This document shows, piece after piece, positions 19,642 to 29,845 of a DNA stretch of 64,000 bases. The stretch is from CAVVZJ01 sp963752755 (lineage in GTDB: Bacteria; Planctomycetota; Planctomycetia; Isosphaerales; Isosphaeraceae). The number at the start of each line of letters is the position of its first letter. The stretch's first letter is position 1. The notes beneath the pieces were generated by a model that worked only from the letters and a program-made list of their open reading frames with translations, made no database searches and had not been told where the DNA came from. The position numbers and the translations under genes were made by a program. Where the stretch lies: assembly GCA_963752755.1 (NCBI GenBank), contig CAVVZJ010000017.1, positions 335,122 to 399,121 on the forward strand, in the 5' to 3' direction.

Positions 19642-20392
19642 TCACCCGGCCAGGAGCTGCGGTTTCTCAAAGGTCTGGAACCTGAGCGCCAACAGCGATG
19701 GGATCACCGGCTTATGCTTGCCTTCAACTCCCTCCAGGCACTCCGTGATCGCCGCCTTGAACCGGCTGAAGTCTTCGTGATAGCGGCAGGACAGGCACTC
19801 CTTCTTGACAAACTTCCACAACCGCTCGATCAGGTTCAGGTTCGGCGAATAGGCGGGCAGGAACAGCAACTCGATCCGTAGCTCCTTGGCAAGCTACTGC
19901 ACTCCGGCGCACCGCTGATGGCGGGCGTTGTCCAGCACCAGCGTCAACGGCAGGCCTACATTCCGCCCCGCCAGCGCGCGGACCGCCTCGGCGTTGATCA
20001 CCGTGTCGTTGCAGACGGTCGTCAGCTCGTGGGTGACCGCGTCGACTGCCCCGAGGACGTTGAACCGCGTCGGCGGCGGCCTGGGCAGTGGACCGGGGCG
20101 GGTTCTTGCGGAAGTAGTCCTCCACCGCCTCACGGTGGTCGGCCAACGCGCGGACCGGCTTGGCGAAGTTGAGTCGCTTGAGCCGCTCGAGGCCGCCCTC
20201 CTGGAACGGACGGAGGTAGCTGCGCAGGGTGTTCTCGGAGATCTGCGAGAGCCGGCAGATCTCCTTGGGGAGCAGTCCCTGGCTCTTGAGGGAGACCGCC
20301 TCCATCTTCTCTTGCAGCCGGGGGAGGGGGTGGTGGAACCGCTCGTGGTGGAGGGCGTCGATGTCCTCGGGTGTGAAGTCGATGGCGATCAT
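19642..20392 (-). pseudogene. IS630-family transposase remnant with internal deletion
   Basis: Starts MIAIDFTPEDIDALHHERFH and has the Tc1/IS630 helix-turn-helix segment (LLPKEICRLSQISENTLRSY). The end has the DDE core: LTLVLDNARHQ (second Asp) and LLFLPAYSPNLNLIERLWKF (Glu), ending LRFQTFEKPQLLAG. In the middle STAQAAADAV jumps directly to FNVLGAVDAVTHELTTV with a frame change; about 100 codons, including the region before the first catalytic Asp, are missing compared with a full-length IS630 transposase. A stop also interrupts the frame near 19893. Not functional as it stands. No terminal inverted repeats were identified. Confidence 0.8.
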
Positions 20393-20589
20393 CGTTGTGA
20401 CCGGGTCAAGTCGGGGTCGCCGTGCTCCGTGGGTACGAGACCCGGTCAGATTACGCGGCCCCCTCGGTCTGAACAACCCTCAACCTTGGGCCGTGAGGAA
20501 TATAACCCGACCCTTGACTTGACCATTGCTCCACGCCAGCGACAACGCGGCTTTCACCGCCGCCTCGTCCTGCTTCGGGCCCGCCGCGA

Positions 20590-21846
20590 CTCCACACAGC
20601 TCCCGAGCGACGCCCGGCTCCTGGCCCCACGCTCCTCGAGCCCGAACCATTACGCCAATTCTGCCGTGACTGCGGCCACCGCTGGCGAGACCGGGTTCTC
20701 GGGCCGGTGACGACGATCCACCTGTTCGTTCTCCAGGTCCTGCACGGCAACACCTCCTGCGCTCATCTGCCTCATTTCTTGGGGATCGCGTTCACCGACT
20801 CGGCCTACTGCGACGCCCGAGCCCGGCTACCCTGGCCGTCCTCCAAGCCCTGCTGCGGCGCCCGGGTCCAGACGTGCCGACCGTTGACCGACTCGACCGG
20901 GCTGTGGCGCGGCCACCGCACCTGGCTGGTCGACGGCACCGGAGTTAGTATGCAGGACACTCCCGAGTTGCAGCGAGCCTTCGGGCAGCCGACCAACCGG
21001 GCCCCCGGCTGCGACTTCCCGGTTGCCCAGGTGCGGGCCCGGTTTCACGCCGGCACCGGCCTACTCCAGAACCTCATCACCGCGCCGCTACTCTTGCACG
21101 AGATGTTGCGCGTCGCGCTGTTACACCCGGAACTCCACGCTGGTGACGTCCTTGTGGGGGACCGGGCCTTCGGCACATTCTCCCACCTGGCGTTGCTCGC
21201 CGGGCGGGGCATCCACGGCGTCTTCCGCATGAGCCAGCGGCGGGTCGTGGACTTCGCGCCGGATCGCCCCCAGCCGCCGCGGTAGAACACACCGCGGCTG
21301 AGTGTCCGAGCGCGGTCGCGATGGATGCGGTCGCTGGCCCTGACCGACCAGGTCGTGGAGGGGTACAGGCCGTACGTGAGGCCGGTGTGGATGACGGCCA
21401 AGGCGTTCGCCGCGCGGCCGCTGACTTTGACCGTGCGGGAGTGTCGCTACGAGGTCACTCGCTCGGGCTTCCGGGTGCGGACGGTCACCCTCGTGACGAC
21501 CCTGCTGGACCCGGTCGACTATCCGTCAGAAGCTCTCGCCACTCTGTACTTCCAAAGGTGGAGAGTGGAGACCGACCTGGCGCACCTGAAGCCGACGCTC
21601 GGCATGGACGTGCTCCGGTGCGAGACGGAGGCAGGCGTTCTCAAGGAGATCCACGTGTTTGCGATCGTTTACAATCTGGTCCGGCTTGTGATGTTCGAGG
21701 CCAGCCGACGGCAGGGCGTGTCGGTGGAGCGGAGCAGCTTCGATGACGCGCTGCGCTGGTTGTCCTCCCCGCCGGCCAGCGCGGAATTACCCGAGCCGGT
21801 GGTAAACTTGCACCGGCCGGGTCGAGTGGAGCCGCGCTGCAAGTAG
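20590..21846 (+). pseudogene. IS4-family transposase, frame-disrupted
   Basis: The plus strand reads LEPEPLRQFCRDCGHRWRDR (a zinc-ribbon-like start) and VTTIHLFVLQVLHGNTSCAH; after a frame-damaged stretch follows TWLVDGTGVSMQDTPELQ with the first catalytic Asp, HAGDVLVGDRAFGTFSHLAL with the second, and in a further frame YFQRWRVETDLAHLKPTLGM, the Y-R-E signature. Breaks near 20835 and 21290. The C-terminus is complete (ending at 21846). It is inserted downstream of the IS630 remnant in the opposite direction. Catalytic residues are all present, so the breaks may be partly sequencing error. Confidence 0.75.
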
Positions 21847-22796
21847 CGGCGGGCAAAGAAGTATCCTTACATGAATCGCCCAAGGCGCGTCCTTCGGCAA
21901 CGACTTCTCGGCCAACAACTTCCGGCTTAACCGGATGCCATTCCGGGAGATCCACTTTTGAAGTGCCACTTCGGAGGGCCGCTGGCCCACCTGGCGACCG
22001 CTCGGCGGTCCCGCACGGCGAAGCGTACCGGCATCCTCCCAAGCCTGCGCCACCAGTCCGCCAGTACGGCCTCGACCGTCTCGGGTTCCATCCCCGGCCG
22101 TGCCCTGTGGAAGGCGGTGTTGAATTCGCCGTCCCGGTTGAACCAGGGGTGCCGAAAGGTGCCGAGCAGATTCGAGATCCATCGCTCTCGGGTGACCAGC
22201 TCGGTTCGCCGGGATTGTTGTATCCCGGGGATGCGTTGCGACGAACCCCACCGCTGGCGATGACGCGGCGTTCGACATCGCCGTCCAGCTGGACGGCAAG
22301 ATCGACGTGGGAGGGCCCTGGGTCGTCTACATACGCGTTCACAGACCGAGGGTGACAGTCGTTCAGCAACATTCGATGGTGCCGCAAGGTGAGAGCCGAT
22401 TCAGCCGACATGAGGCCAAAGGTGTCCCCGGAGACGCCGATGTTTCGGACCGAAGCGCACAATGACGCTGGCATCGGCCCGGATGATTGCGGCATCCGCC
22501 CATCGTACCTCCATCGAGTTGCGGGATCGGAGCACCCATGCCGCGGCATCCCCGCGGGGCGCCGAATTGTTTGGGCACGCGATGGTCGACACGTCGCCGA
22601 AGGACAAGTAATCTGAAAGCTCCAGTCGCCGCGTTTCGCGAGTCCTCCCGCATACTCGCTGAAGCCAGGCCACTGTCCTTTGCCCCGCCGATTCCCGGGA
22701 AATCGGGGATCTCCGCTTCCGCAGATGGCCTCGATCTGTCGAGAGCCCGAGAGGACCGTCTCTCGCACGCCGTTCCCACCCCCGAGGATCTCCATC
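21847..22796. other. 950-bp stretch without a definable gene
   Basis: On the minus strand 22411 to 21927 there is protein-like text broken across frames (RSVNAYVDDPGPSHVDLAVQ; ERWISNLLGTFRHPWFNRDG; ETVEAVLADWWRRLGRMPVR). It may be the remnant of a protein I do not recognise; there is no RBS or known motif. The rest (22412-22796) shows nothing supportable apart from the RBS of the next gene. Confidence 0.3.
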
Positions 22797-24074
22797 ATGC
22801 CTGGCCACGCGACGACGGAATCTCCATGCGGACTTGCTTCGTTGTTGTTGATCGGCCTGTTACTCGGGAGTACGGCCGGCTGCTCGGAGACTGAGGGGAT
22901 CGCGGCGCCGCCCAGGTCGACCGCCGAGACCTTTCGGGCTCGGGTGATCGAGGTCGCGGAGCGGGAATGGCCTCGGGAGGTGGCCACGCAAGGCAATCTT
23001 GTGGCGGACGAGACGGCCGTTGTCGGCGCGAAGGTGGCCGGACGCATCGAAGAGGTGGCCGTCGACCTGGGAGATTATGTGGAGGCAGGCACGGTTCTGG
23101 CGTCCCTGGATCGCCGGGAGTTCGAGGAACGGGTGCGGCAGGCCGAGGCGGAGCTCGCCCAGGGCGCGCCAGCCGTCGGGATCGATCGCTATGAGACCGA
23201 TATCGAGCTCGATGTCCACGCCTCCCCGATCGTCGTCGAGCAGAAGGCGCTCTGGGATCAGGCGCGGAGCGATCGCGACCGCGCCTTCGCCTTGCGCGGC
23301 CGGGAGGTGGCGAGTGATGCCGAATACGTGGCGGCCGTCACCGCCGAGCAGGCGGCCAGGGCCCGCCACGCCTCGGCCATCAATTCGGTGCACGAAATGA
23401 TCGCCCTGGCGCGCGTCCGCACCGCGCAACTCGAGCTCGAGAAACGGGAGCTGGAGGACGCGGTGATTCGCGCCCCGTTCGACGGGCGGATCCAGGATCG
23501 GCACGTCTCTCCCGGTACGTACGTTCAGCTCGGGGATCGCGTCGTCACACTCATCCGGGATGATCCGCTGCGATACCGGGGAACGGTCCCAGAGCCCTAC
23601 GCGCCGAGCCTCGAACTTGGCCAGCGGGTGCGGCTCCGGGTGGAAACGGGGCCGGAATTGCCGGAGTTGACAATCACGCGGATCAGCCCCGCGATCGATC
23701 CCTTCAGCCGCTCGCTGCTGTTCGAGGCCCTCCTCCCGAACCCGGGCCACGCGATCCAGGCGGGCCAGTTCGCCCAGGGCGAGGTGGTCCTCGACCAATC
23801 TCGGCGGGCGATCGCGGTGCCGAGGTCGGCGATCGTGGAGTTCGCCGGGACGCAGAAGGTCTGGAAGGTGGTCGATGGCCGAGCCGTCGAGCAGCCGATC
23901 GAGATGGGGGTCAAGCGTGGCGACCTCGTCGAGATCGTCCGCGGGCTCGAACCCGGCGACCGGGTCCTGCTCGACGGCTCGGAAGGCCGATCCGCGAAGG
24001 TCGAGATCCAGGAGCTCGTCGCCGCCCTCCCGGCCGTCGCCGGCGGCGTCTCCGCCCCGTTGTCCACGCCCTGA
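22797..24074 (+). CDS. RND efflux periplasmic adaptor (membrane fusion) lipoprotein
   Basis: Intact, 425 residues. It links an inner-membrane RND pump to an outer-membrane channel. The N-terminus LLLIGLLLGSTAGCSE carries a lipobox, so the protein is lipid-anchored. Next come the split lipoyl domain (VAGRIEEVAVDLGDYVEAG; DAVIRAPFDGRIQDRHVSPG), a coiled-coil hairpin around residues 110-215, and a beta-barrel segment (LELGQRVRLRVETG) with the membrane-proximal domain (PRSAIVEFAGTQKVWKV). ATG 22797 is preceded by GAGG and places the lipobox near residue 28; an upstream in-frame ATG would push it too far in. The permease gene starts 56 bases downstream, forming a two-gene operon without an outer-membrane channel. 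Confidence 0.9.
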   Translation: MPGHATTESPCGLASLLLIGLLLGSTAGCSETEGIAAPPRSTAETFRARVIEVAEREWPREVATQGNLVADETAVVGAKVAGRIEEVAVDLGDYVEAGTVLASLDRREFEERVRQAEAELAQGAPAVGIDRYETDIELDVHASPIVVEQKALWDQARSDRDRAFALRGREVASDAEYVAAVTAEQAARARHASAINSVHEMIALARVRTAQLELEKRELEDAVIRAPFDGRIQDRHVSPGTYVQLGDRVVTLIRDDPLRYRGTVPEPYAPSLELGQRVRLRVETGPELPELTITRISPAIDPFSRSLLFEALLPNPGHAIQAGQFAQGEVVLDQSRRAIAVPRSAIVEFAGTQKVWKVVDGRAVEQPIEMGVKRGDLVEIVRGLEPGDRVLLDGSEGRSAKVEIQELVAALPAVAGGVSAPLSTP

Positions 24075-24130
24075 CCGATCAACCCCCCGCGCCTCGGCCC
24101 GCGACTCCCACCCCGCCCGGATGAGGTCCC

Positions 24131-27100
24131 ATGTACTGGCTCGCCGAACTCTGCGTCCGTCGACCTGTGTTCGCGATGATGCTGATCCTGGCGTTCGTCG
24201 TCGCGGGCATCGCGGCCTTCCCTCAGCTGGGGGTGGACCGCTTCCCGAACATGGACCTGCCGACGGTCTACGTGCGGACGACCTATCCCGGCGCCGCGTC
24301 GGCGGAGGTCGAGTCGGAGGTCTCGCAGGTCATCGAGGACGCCGTGGCGACGGTCGCGGGGATCGATGAGCTCCGCTCGATCTCGCGGGACGGCCAGTCG
24401 TTCGTGATCGTCACGTTCAGCCTCGATCGCGACTCCGACGCGGCGGCGCAGGACGTCCGGGATGCGGTGTCGAGCGTGCTGAACCTCCTACCGCCGGGCA
24501 TCGATCCGCCGGTCGTCCAGAAGCAGGACCTGGATTCCTCGCCGATCCTCTCGATGGCGGTCTCGGCGCCTCGCCCCGCGAAGGAGCTGTATCTCCTCGC
24601 GGACCGCTCGGTCAAGAACGTGATCGAGTCGGCGCCGGGCGTCGGGGAGGTGACGATCGCCGGCGCCGCCGAGCGCGCGATCGAGGTGGAGATCGACGCC
24701 AGCCGCCTCGCCGCGCATCAGCTGTCGATCCTGCAGGTCCGGGATGCCATCGCCCGCCAGAACGCCGAGGTGCCCGGCGGGCTGGTGGACGAGGGCCGCC
24801 GCGAGCGGAGCCTGCGGACCCTGGGCCGCGTGGACAGCGCCGAGGAGTTCTCCGGGCTGGTCATCTCGACCGTCAAGGGCCGCCCGATCCGGCTGCGCGA
24901 CCTGGGGACCGCGACCGACGGGACCAAGGAGGTTCGCACGGCCGCGCGGCTCAACGGGGAGCCGGCGGTGATCGTCCAGGTGCAGCGGCAGGCGGGGGAG
25001 AACACGGTCCGCGTGGTCGAGGGCGTCAAGGAGCGGATGAAGCGGCCGCGCCGAGCTCTTGCCGCCGGACGTGAAGCTGGAGCTGATCCAGGACCAGTCG
25101 CGGTACATCGTCGCGGCCCTGCACGAGATCGAGTCGCACCTCGTCTCGGGCAGCATCCTGGCCTGCCTGACCGTGCTGGTGTTCATGCGGTCGTGGCGCT
25201 CGACCCTCATCGCCTCGGTCGCGATCCCCGCCTCGATCATCGCCACGTTCGCCTTCATGAAGATGTTCGGCTTCACGCTGAACAACATGACGATGCTGGC
25301 CCTGGTGCTGATGGTGGGGGTGGTGATCGACGACGCGATCGTCGTGCTGGAGAACGTCTTCCACTGCATCGAGGAGAAGGGGATGGACCCCTACGAGGCG
25401 GCGATCCGGGGGACGCGCGAGATCGGGCCGGCGGTGCTGGCGACGACGCTCTCGCTGGTCATCGTATTCCTGCCCGTCTCGTTCCTCTCCAGCGTGACCG
25501 GCCGGATGCTCTACGAGTTCGGCATCACCGCGTCGGTGGCGATCCTGGTGTCGATGCTGGTGAGCTTCAGCCTGACGCCGATGATGTGCAGCAAGATGCT
25601 CAAGGCCGGGATGCCCGACCCCGAGTGCCCCGCCTCCCGGGGCGGATTCTACGGCGTCATCGAGCGGTCTATCTCTGGTGCCTCCGGGTCGCGATGCGGT
25701 ACCGCTGGCTGGTGCTGGTCGTCTCGGCGCTGGTGATCGCGTCGAACGTGTGGCTCTACGACCTCGTTCAGCGGGATTACATCCCCACGAACGTGGATGA
25801 GTCCGAGTTCGAGATCCGCGTCGAGACGGAGGAGGGCGCGAGCATGGTCTCCACCGACGAGGCGATGCGCGTCGCGGAGAAGTTCCTCCTCGAGGAACCG
25901 GGCGTCGAGACGGTGCTGACCACGGTCGGCGGGCGAGGGACGGTCAACCGGGGCGAGATGTTCGTGCGCCTGGCCGACATCGAGACGCGGACGTTCTCCC
26001 TCGGGCGGCTGTTCCGGGGCCTCCTCGACGGCGACCCGGGCGAGGCCTTCCGCGGCAACTTCAGCCAGCAGGAGAAGATGGTGGCGGTCCGGAAGCGGCT
26101 CGGGTCGCTCCCGGGGATGCGGCTGTCGGTGCGCAACCTGACCTCACTGCGGCAGGGTGCGCCCGTCGACATCGACTTCGCGATCACCGGCCCGGACCTC
26201 CTGCGGCTGGCGCAATTCGCCGACGCGCTGAAGGAGAGGGCCGAGGAGATCCCCGGCATCGTGGACCTCACGACGACCTTGCAACCTCGACAAGCCGGAG
26301 CTGCTCGTGGACATCAACCGCGAGCGGGCGGCCATCCTCGGGGTCGATGTCCGCGAGATCGCCGACACGCTCCGCGTGGCCGTCGGCGGCGACGACCGGG
26401 TCTCGCGCTACCGGGACGAGACGGTCGACGATGCCTATGACGTGGAGCTGCGGCTGGTCGGCGTCGACCGGGGCGACATCCAGTCGATCTCCCAGCTCTT
26501 CGTGCGGGCCTCGCCCAGCATTGACGGGCGCGGCGTGGCGGCCGCCGCCCGCGAGGCCCCCACCGAACCGGTGCTCACGCGGATCGACAACGTCGTCGGT
26601 TTCCGGTTCGGGGACGCCGCGGCCCGCATCGACCGCCTCGATCGACAGCGCATGGTCGCCGTCCGCGCGAACGTCGCGCCGGGGTACTCGCTCGGCGGTC
26701 GGATCGAGGCCCTCCAGCGCGCGGCCGCCGAGATGGGGATCCCCGCGGAGATGGAGGTGCGCAGTCCTGGGCGGGGGCCGCGAACTGGAGCGGACGCTCG
26801 AGGACTTCCGCTGGACGTTCGTGCTGTCGTTCATCTTCATGTACATCGTGCTCGCCGCGCAGTACGAGCACCTCGTCCACCCGTTCACGATCCTCCTCTC
26901 GCTGCCGCTGGCCATCCCGTTCGGCCTTGCTCAGCCTGTACTGGGGGGGCGAGACGCTGAACGTCTACTCGGCGCTCGGCATCCTGGTCCTGTTCGGCGT
27001 CGTGAAGAAGGCGGCAATCCTGCAGGTCGATCACATGAACGTGCTGCGTTCGGACGGGCACGACCGCTACGACGCGATCATCCGGGCGAATCGCGACCGC

Positions 27101-27358
27101 CTGCGGCCGATCCTGATGACGACGGTCGCATTCGTAGCCGGCTTGCTGCCGCTGCTCATCGCGACCGGCCCTGGTGCCGAGGAACGTCGGTCGATCGCCG
27201 TGCTTACGGTCGGAGGGCAGGTCATGTCGCTCTTGCTGACACTCCTGGCCGTCCCAGTGATCTATTCCTACCTGGATGATCTCAGCGGCCTGTTCCGAGG
27301 AGCCGAAACCGGCGAGCCGGTTCGAGAGGAAGAGGAGACGCAATTGATCCAGGTGTAG
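24131..27358 (+). pseudogene. RND efflux permease (AcrB/HAE1 type), several frame breaks
   Basis: Proton-driven inner-membrane exporter of about 1075 codons. Visible are the TM1 entry CVRRPVFAMMLILAFVVAG, the porter domains (TYPGAASAEVESEVSQVIED), TM4 LMVGVVIDDAIVVLENVF with the paired Asp of the proton relay, the second half starting MRYRWLVLVVSALVIASNVW, and the last helices (TVAFVAGLLPLLIATGPGAE, MSLLLTLLAVPVIYSYLDDL). Four to five breaks (about 25045, 25650, 26285, 26765, 26925) are each followed by conserved text at the expected place, so they are probably indels. Substrate cannot be predicted. Operon partner is the upstream adaptor. Confidence 0.85.
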
Positions 27359-27373
27359 CGGGATTAGGGGCTT

Positions 27374-27389
27374 CCCGCGCGTTCGCGGG
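27374..27389 (+). terminator. Short GC hairpin after the RND permease
   Basis: CCCGCG-cgtt-CGCGGG, 16 bases after the permease stop, without T-tract. A terminator role is inferred from position only. Confidence 0.3.
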
Positions 27390-27437
27390 TGTCTGCCAAC
27401 TACGAGACCGCTTGCACCTTCCGGGGCGGAGGACTAA

Positions 27438-28376
27438 GAGGCTATCCGGTAATTGATTTCCGTTTTTCCCTGGGATACTTGAAGGGAACCGGCTTCTTCG
27501 TTTGATCAGGTTTCAAAATTCTAAGCATTCGATGAATCGAACTGACCTGGATCATTGCCGCGCTCGATTCGGGCGACCTTTCGTAGTCCCGGCTGTGTCG
27601 GCGATACCGCCCCAGCCAGGCGAAGCTCCGCTCCACCACCCAGCGACGGTGCAACAGCACGAACCCCTGCGCACCGACAGGTCGCTCCACCACCTCAATC
27701 ACGTAGCCGGCTCCCGTCTTCTTCAACCAGGACTCCAGGCGCATGATTGTGGTACTTCTGGTCGGCCCACAACTTCGCCAACCGAGTGCGGTGCTCGGTG
27801 GTCAGTCGGCCCAAGACCTCCGGGGCCGCCGTGCCGTCGTCGGCCGAGGCCGCCGTGACCATCACGACCAGCAGCAAACCCAACGTGTCCACGATGATGT
27901 GACGCTTCGTCCCCCGGATCTTCTGGCCGCCGTCGTACCCCCGCACGCCCCCGATCTCCGTCCCCTTGACGGTCTGGCTGTCGATGCTCCCGGCACTGGG
28001 GTTCGGATCACGCCCGGCGGCCTGACGCACCTCTTGTCGCAGGGCATCGTTGATCCGCTGCCAGGTGCCGTCGGCCCGCCACTGCTGGAAGTAGTCGTGG
28101 ACGGTGCTCCGGGCCGGCAGGTCATGGGGCAGCATGTTCCACTGGCAGCCGCTGCGGTTGAGGTAGAAGATGGCGTTGAGCACCTCCCGGATCTCGACCT
28201 CCCGGGGTCGTCCCACGCGGCTGACGGGGATCAGCGGCTCGATGATCTGCCACTGCTCGTCGGTGAGGTCGGAGGGATAGGGCTTTCGCATCGGGGTGTG
28301 CTCCATCGTTGGTGTAACTCGCGGACCTCCTGACTTGGTAAGAGTTTACAAACTCTGAGGATTACCGGATAGCCTC
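27438..28376. mobile_element. Complete IS5-family insertion sequence (939 bp)
   Basis: Perfect 16-bp terminal inverted repeats, GAGGCTATCCGGTAAT (27438-27453) and its complement (28361-28376), flanked by the 3-bp direct repeat TAA (27435-27437 and 28377-28379). A 3-bp TNA-type duplication fits the IS1031-like part of IS5. The right-hand TAA is also the left tip of the adjacent MITE, so the element inserted exactly at the MITE end. Confidence 0.9.
27442..28306 (-). CDS. IS5-family transposase, two overlapping frames
   Basis: DDE transposase of the IS5 element. The first frame (28306 to 27695) starts MEHTPMRKPYPSDLTDEQWQ, with the DUF4096-like N-terminus, then PSAGSIDSQTVKGTEIGGVR (first Asp) and IRGTKRHIIVDTLGLLLVVM, and ADDGTAAPEVL. 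The second frame (27744 to 27442) supplies YVIEVVERPVGAQGFVLLHR and RRWVVERSFAWLGRYRRHSR with the catalytic Glu. The frames overlap by 50 bases, around AAGTACCACAATCATG. IS5 elements of this size often use a programmed frameshift, but no clear slippery run is seen here; an indel is the alternative. The last codons overlap the terminal inverted repeat. Confidence 0.85.
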
Positions 28377-28561
28377 TAATACTACTCCGTTACGATCTCC
28401 TGCCGGATTTGCATTGATGCGTGACATCGGATTCCGCAACTCTCTGACCTCTCTTGATTTGCGTCGGGTTACATGGACGCAATTGCCAAGAATCGATCAT
28501 TCGAGCGATGCCGTAAACCATTGTCTTGCAATAAGTTGTACGACGTAACGGAGTAGTACTA
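28377..28561. repeat. 185-bp MITE, copy 1
   Basis: Inverted ends TAATACTACTCCGTTACG (28377-28394) and CGTAACGGAGTAGTACTA (28544-28561), matching over 17 of 18 positions. No coding capacity. The interior is nearly identical to a second copy at 29846-30210 once a nested insertion is removed; both are then exactly 185 bp. TA at each tip suggests a TA target as used by IS630/Tc1 elements (inference). Confidence 0.85.
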
Positions 28562-28592
28562 AGAAATCCGTAATCGTTCAGCCGAATCCGGT

Positions 28593-28653
28593 GATGGTCC
28601 CAAGTGTAGGGTGCGTCGAGTCTTCGACGACGCACCCTACACTTGGGACCATC
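28593..28653. repeat. 61-bp perfect palindrome (26-bp arms, 9-nt loop)
   Basis: Arms 28593-28618 and 28628-28653 are perfect complements; the arm core reads AAGTGTAGGGTGCGTCG. The loop is AGTCTTCGA. There is no T-tract and no upstream gene in either direction that would need a terminator. It looks like a mobile palindromic repeat of the TAGGGTGCGT type, by recollection of similar repeats in other bacteria, not by search. Confidence 0.85.
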
Positions 28654-28686
28654 TGTCCTGCGATCGGCGGAATGGTTACAGAAATC

Positions 28687-29440
28687 CTAACAGAATGGAC
28701 CCTGCAATAACCGCTTGAGGCAGATGATCGAACTGCCCAACGTCAGGAATGCCTGATAGATCGCCGACGACCTATCCTTGTGTTCCCACAGCCGGCCGAA
28801 GCCGTGCAGGCAGCCCAGCGTCCGCTCGCTGACCCAGCGGACCACCCCCAGGCCGCTGCCGTGCGGAGTCCCTCGCCGTGCGATCCACAGCCGGATCTCA
28901 CGCCGCCGCAGCCGCCGGCGGTGCGGGTCCGAATCGAAGCCCCCGTCGCCGTACAGCCCCCGCGGTCGGCGTCTCGGCCGGCCTGGCTTGCCCCGCACCG
29001 GCGGGATCGCGTCCAAGCGTGTTCCAGCTCCTTGACGTCGGGGCCGTTGGCCGCGGTGTGGGTCGTCGCCAGCGGGGTTCCGTCGCCGTCGGTCAAGACG
29101 AAGTGCTTGCTCCCCTTCTTGCCCCGGTTCACGGGGCTGGGACCGGTTCGCTCGCCTCGCCGATGCCGCGGACGCGGACGCGGACGTGGGAACTGTCGAT
29201 CGTGGCCCGCGACCAATCAATCTTCCCGACATACTCCAGCTCGGCCAAGAGCAAGGCGTGGAGCTTCGCCCAGACGCCGGCTTCGGTGCACTCGGCCAGG
29301 CGTCGCCAGCAGGTCATGCCGCAGCTACAGCCCATCTCGCAGGGAAGGTCCTCCCGGTTGATACCAGTCTTGAGCACGAAGAGGATACCGGTCAGGCATT
29401 TGCGGTCGTCGATCCAGGTACGTCCGGTGCGGTCGGGTCG
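28687..29440 (-). pseudogene. IS5-family transposase remnant (second type)
   Basis: The N-terminal part, downstream of a proline-rich junction, reads WIDDRKCLTGILFVLKTGIN, CGMTCWRRLAECTEAGVWAK, then WSRATIDSSHVRVRVRGIGE with the first Asp. In other frames follow VNRGKKGSKHFVLTDGDGTP, LYGDGGFDSDPHRRRLR (second Asp) and VSERTLGCLHGFGRLWEHKD (Glu). Breaks near 29150 and 29010. The start of the transposase is missing; it is replaced by a piece of another transposase ending near 29440. No terminal repeats found, so treated as a remnant. Confidence 0.7.
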
Positions 29441-29690
29441 CATCGGCGGCGGGGGCGGCGGGGGGCGGTCGCGTGCCCGGTGGTCGGTCTTCGTCGGGCC
29501 GTTGTGGCAAGCGTACAAAGCCTTCGTCCTTGAGCATCTTGTCGATGGCGATGGGGCTGAGGGTGATCGCGTCCTGAGCCAGGGCCCGGCTGATGTCGTG
29601 GATCGATGAGGTTCTGTTTGCGGAGGGCGATGACCCGGGCTCGGACCGGATCGGTTTGCCGCCGCGACCGGCTTGAGTGGAGAGACGATG
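29441..29690 (-). pseudogene. Helix-turn-helix fragment of an unrelated transposase
   Basis: The minus strand reads RVIALRKQNL, then after a one- or two-base break IHDISRALAQDAITLSPIAI and DKMLKDEGFVRLPQRPDEDR. This is the N-terminal HTH pattern found in some DDE transposases (R.VIALRKQNLS..DIS..L). It is fused to the IS5 remnant at a proline-coding junction near 29440. The bases between 29691 and 29845 show no feature. Confidence 0.45.
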
Positions 29691-29845
29691 GAGCGGCCGG
29701 AGGTCAACTCGCCGGCTCCGCCTTCCGCATCCTCGGTGTTACCGGATGCATGAAAGTGGGGCCTTTCCTGAGCAGAGTGCCGGTCAATGGGATTGGAAGT
29801 GCCGCTCAGCAGGGTCACCGATCCAGGGAATTCCGTATTCCCTAT

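Noticed and set aside
21641..23047. 468-codon minus-strand open frame
   Set aside because: Runs across the IS4 end and the adaptor start; only a short middle stretch looks protein-like and it changes frame.
27442..28306. Proven programmed frameshift in the IS5 transposase
   Set aside because: No slippery heptamer in the 50-base overlap, and unrelated genes in the window show similar breaks.
28593..28653. Transcription terminator
   Set aside because: No T-tract and no gene ends into it from either side.
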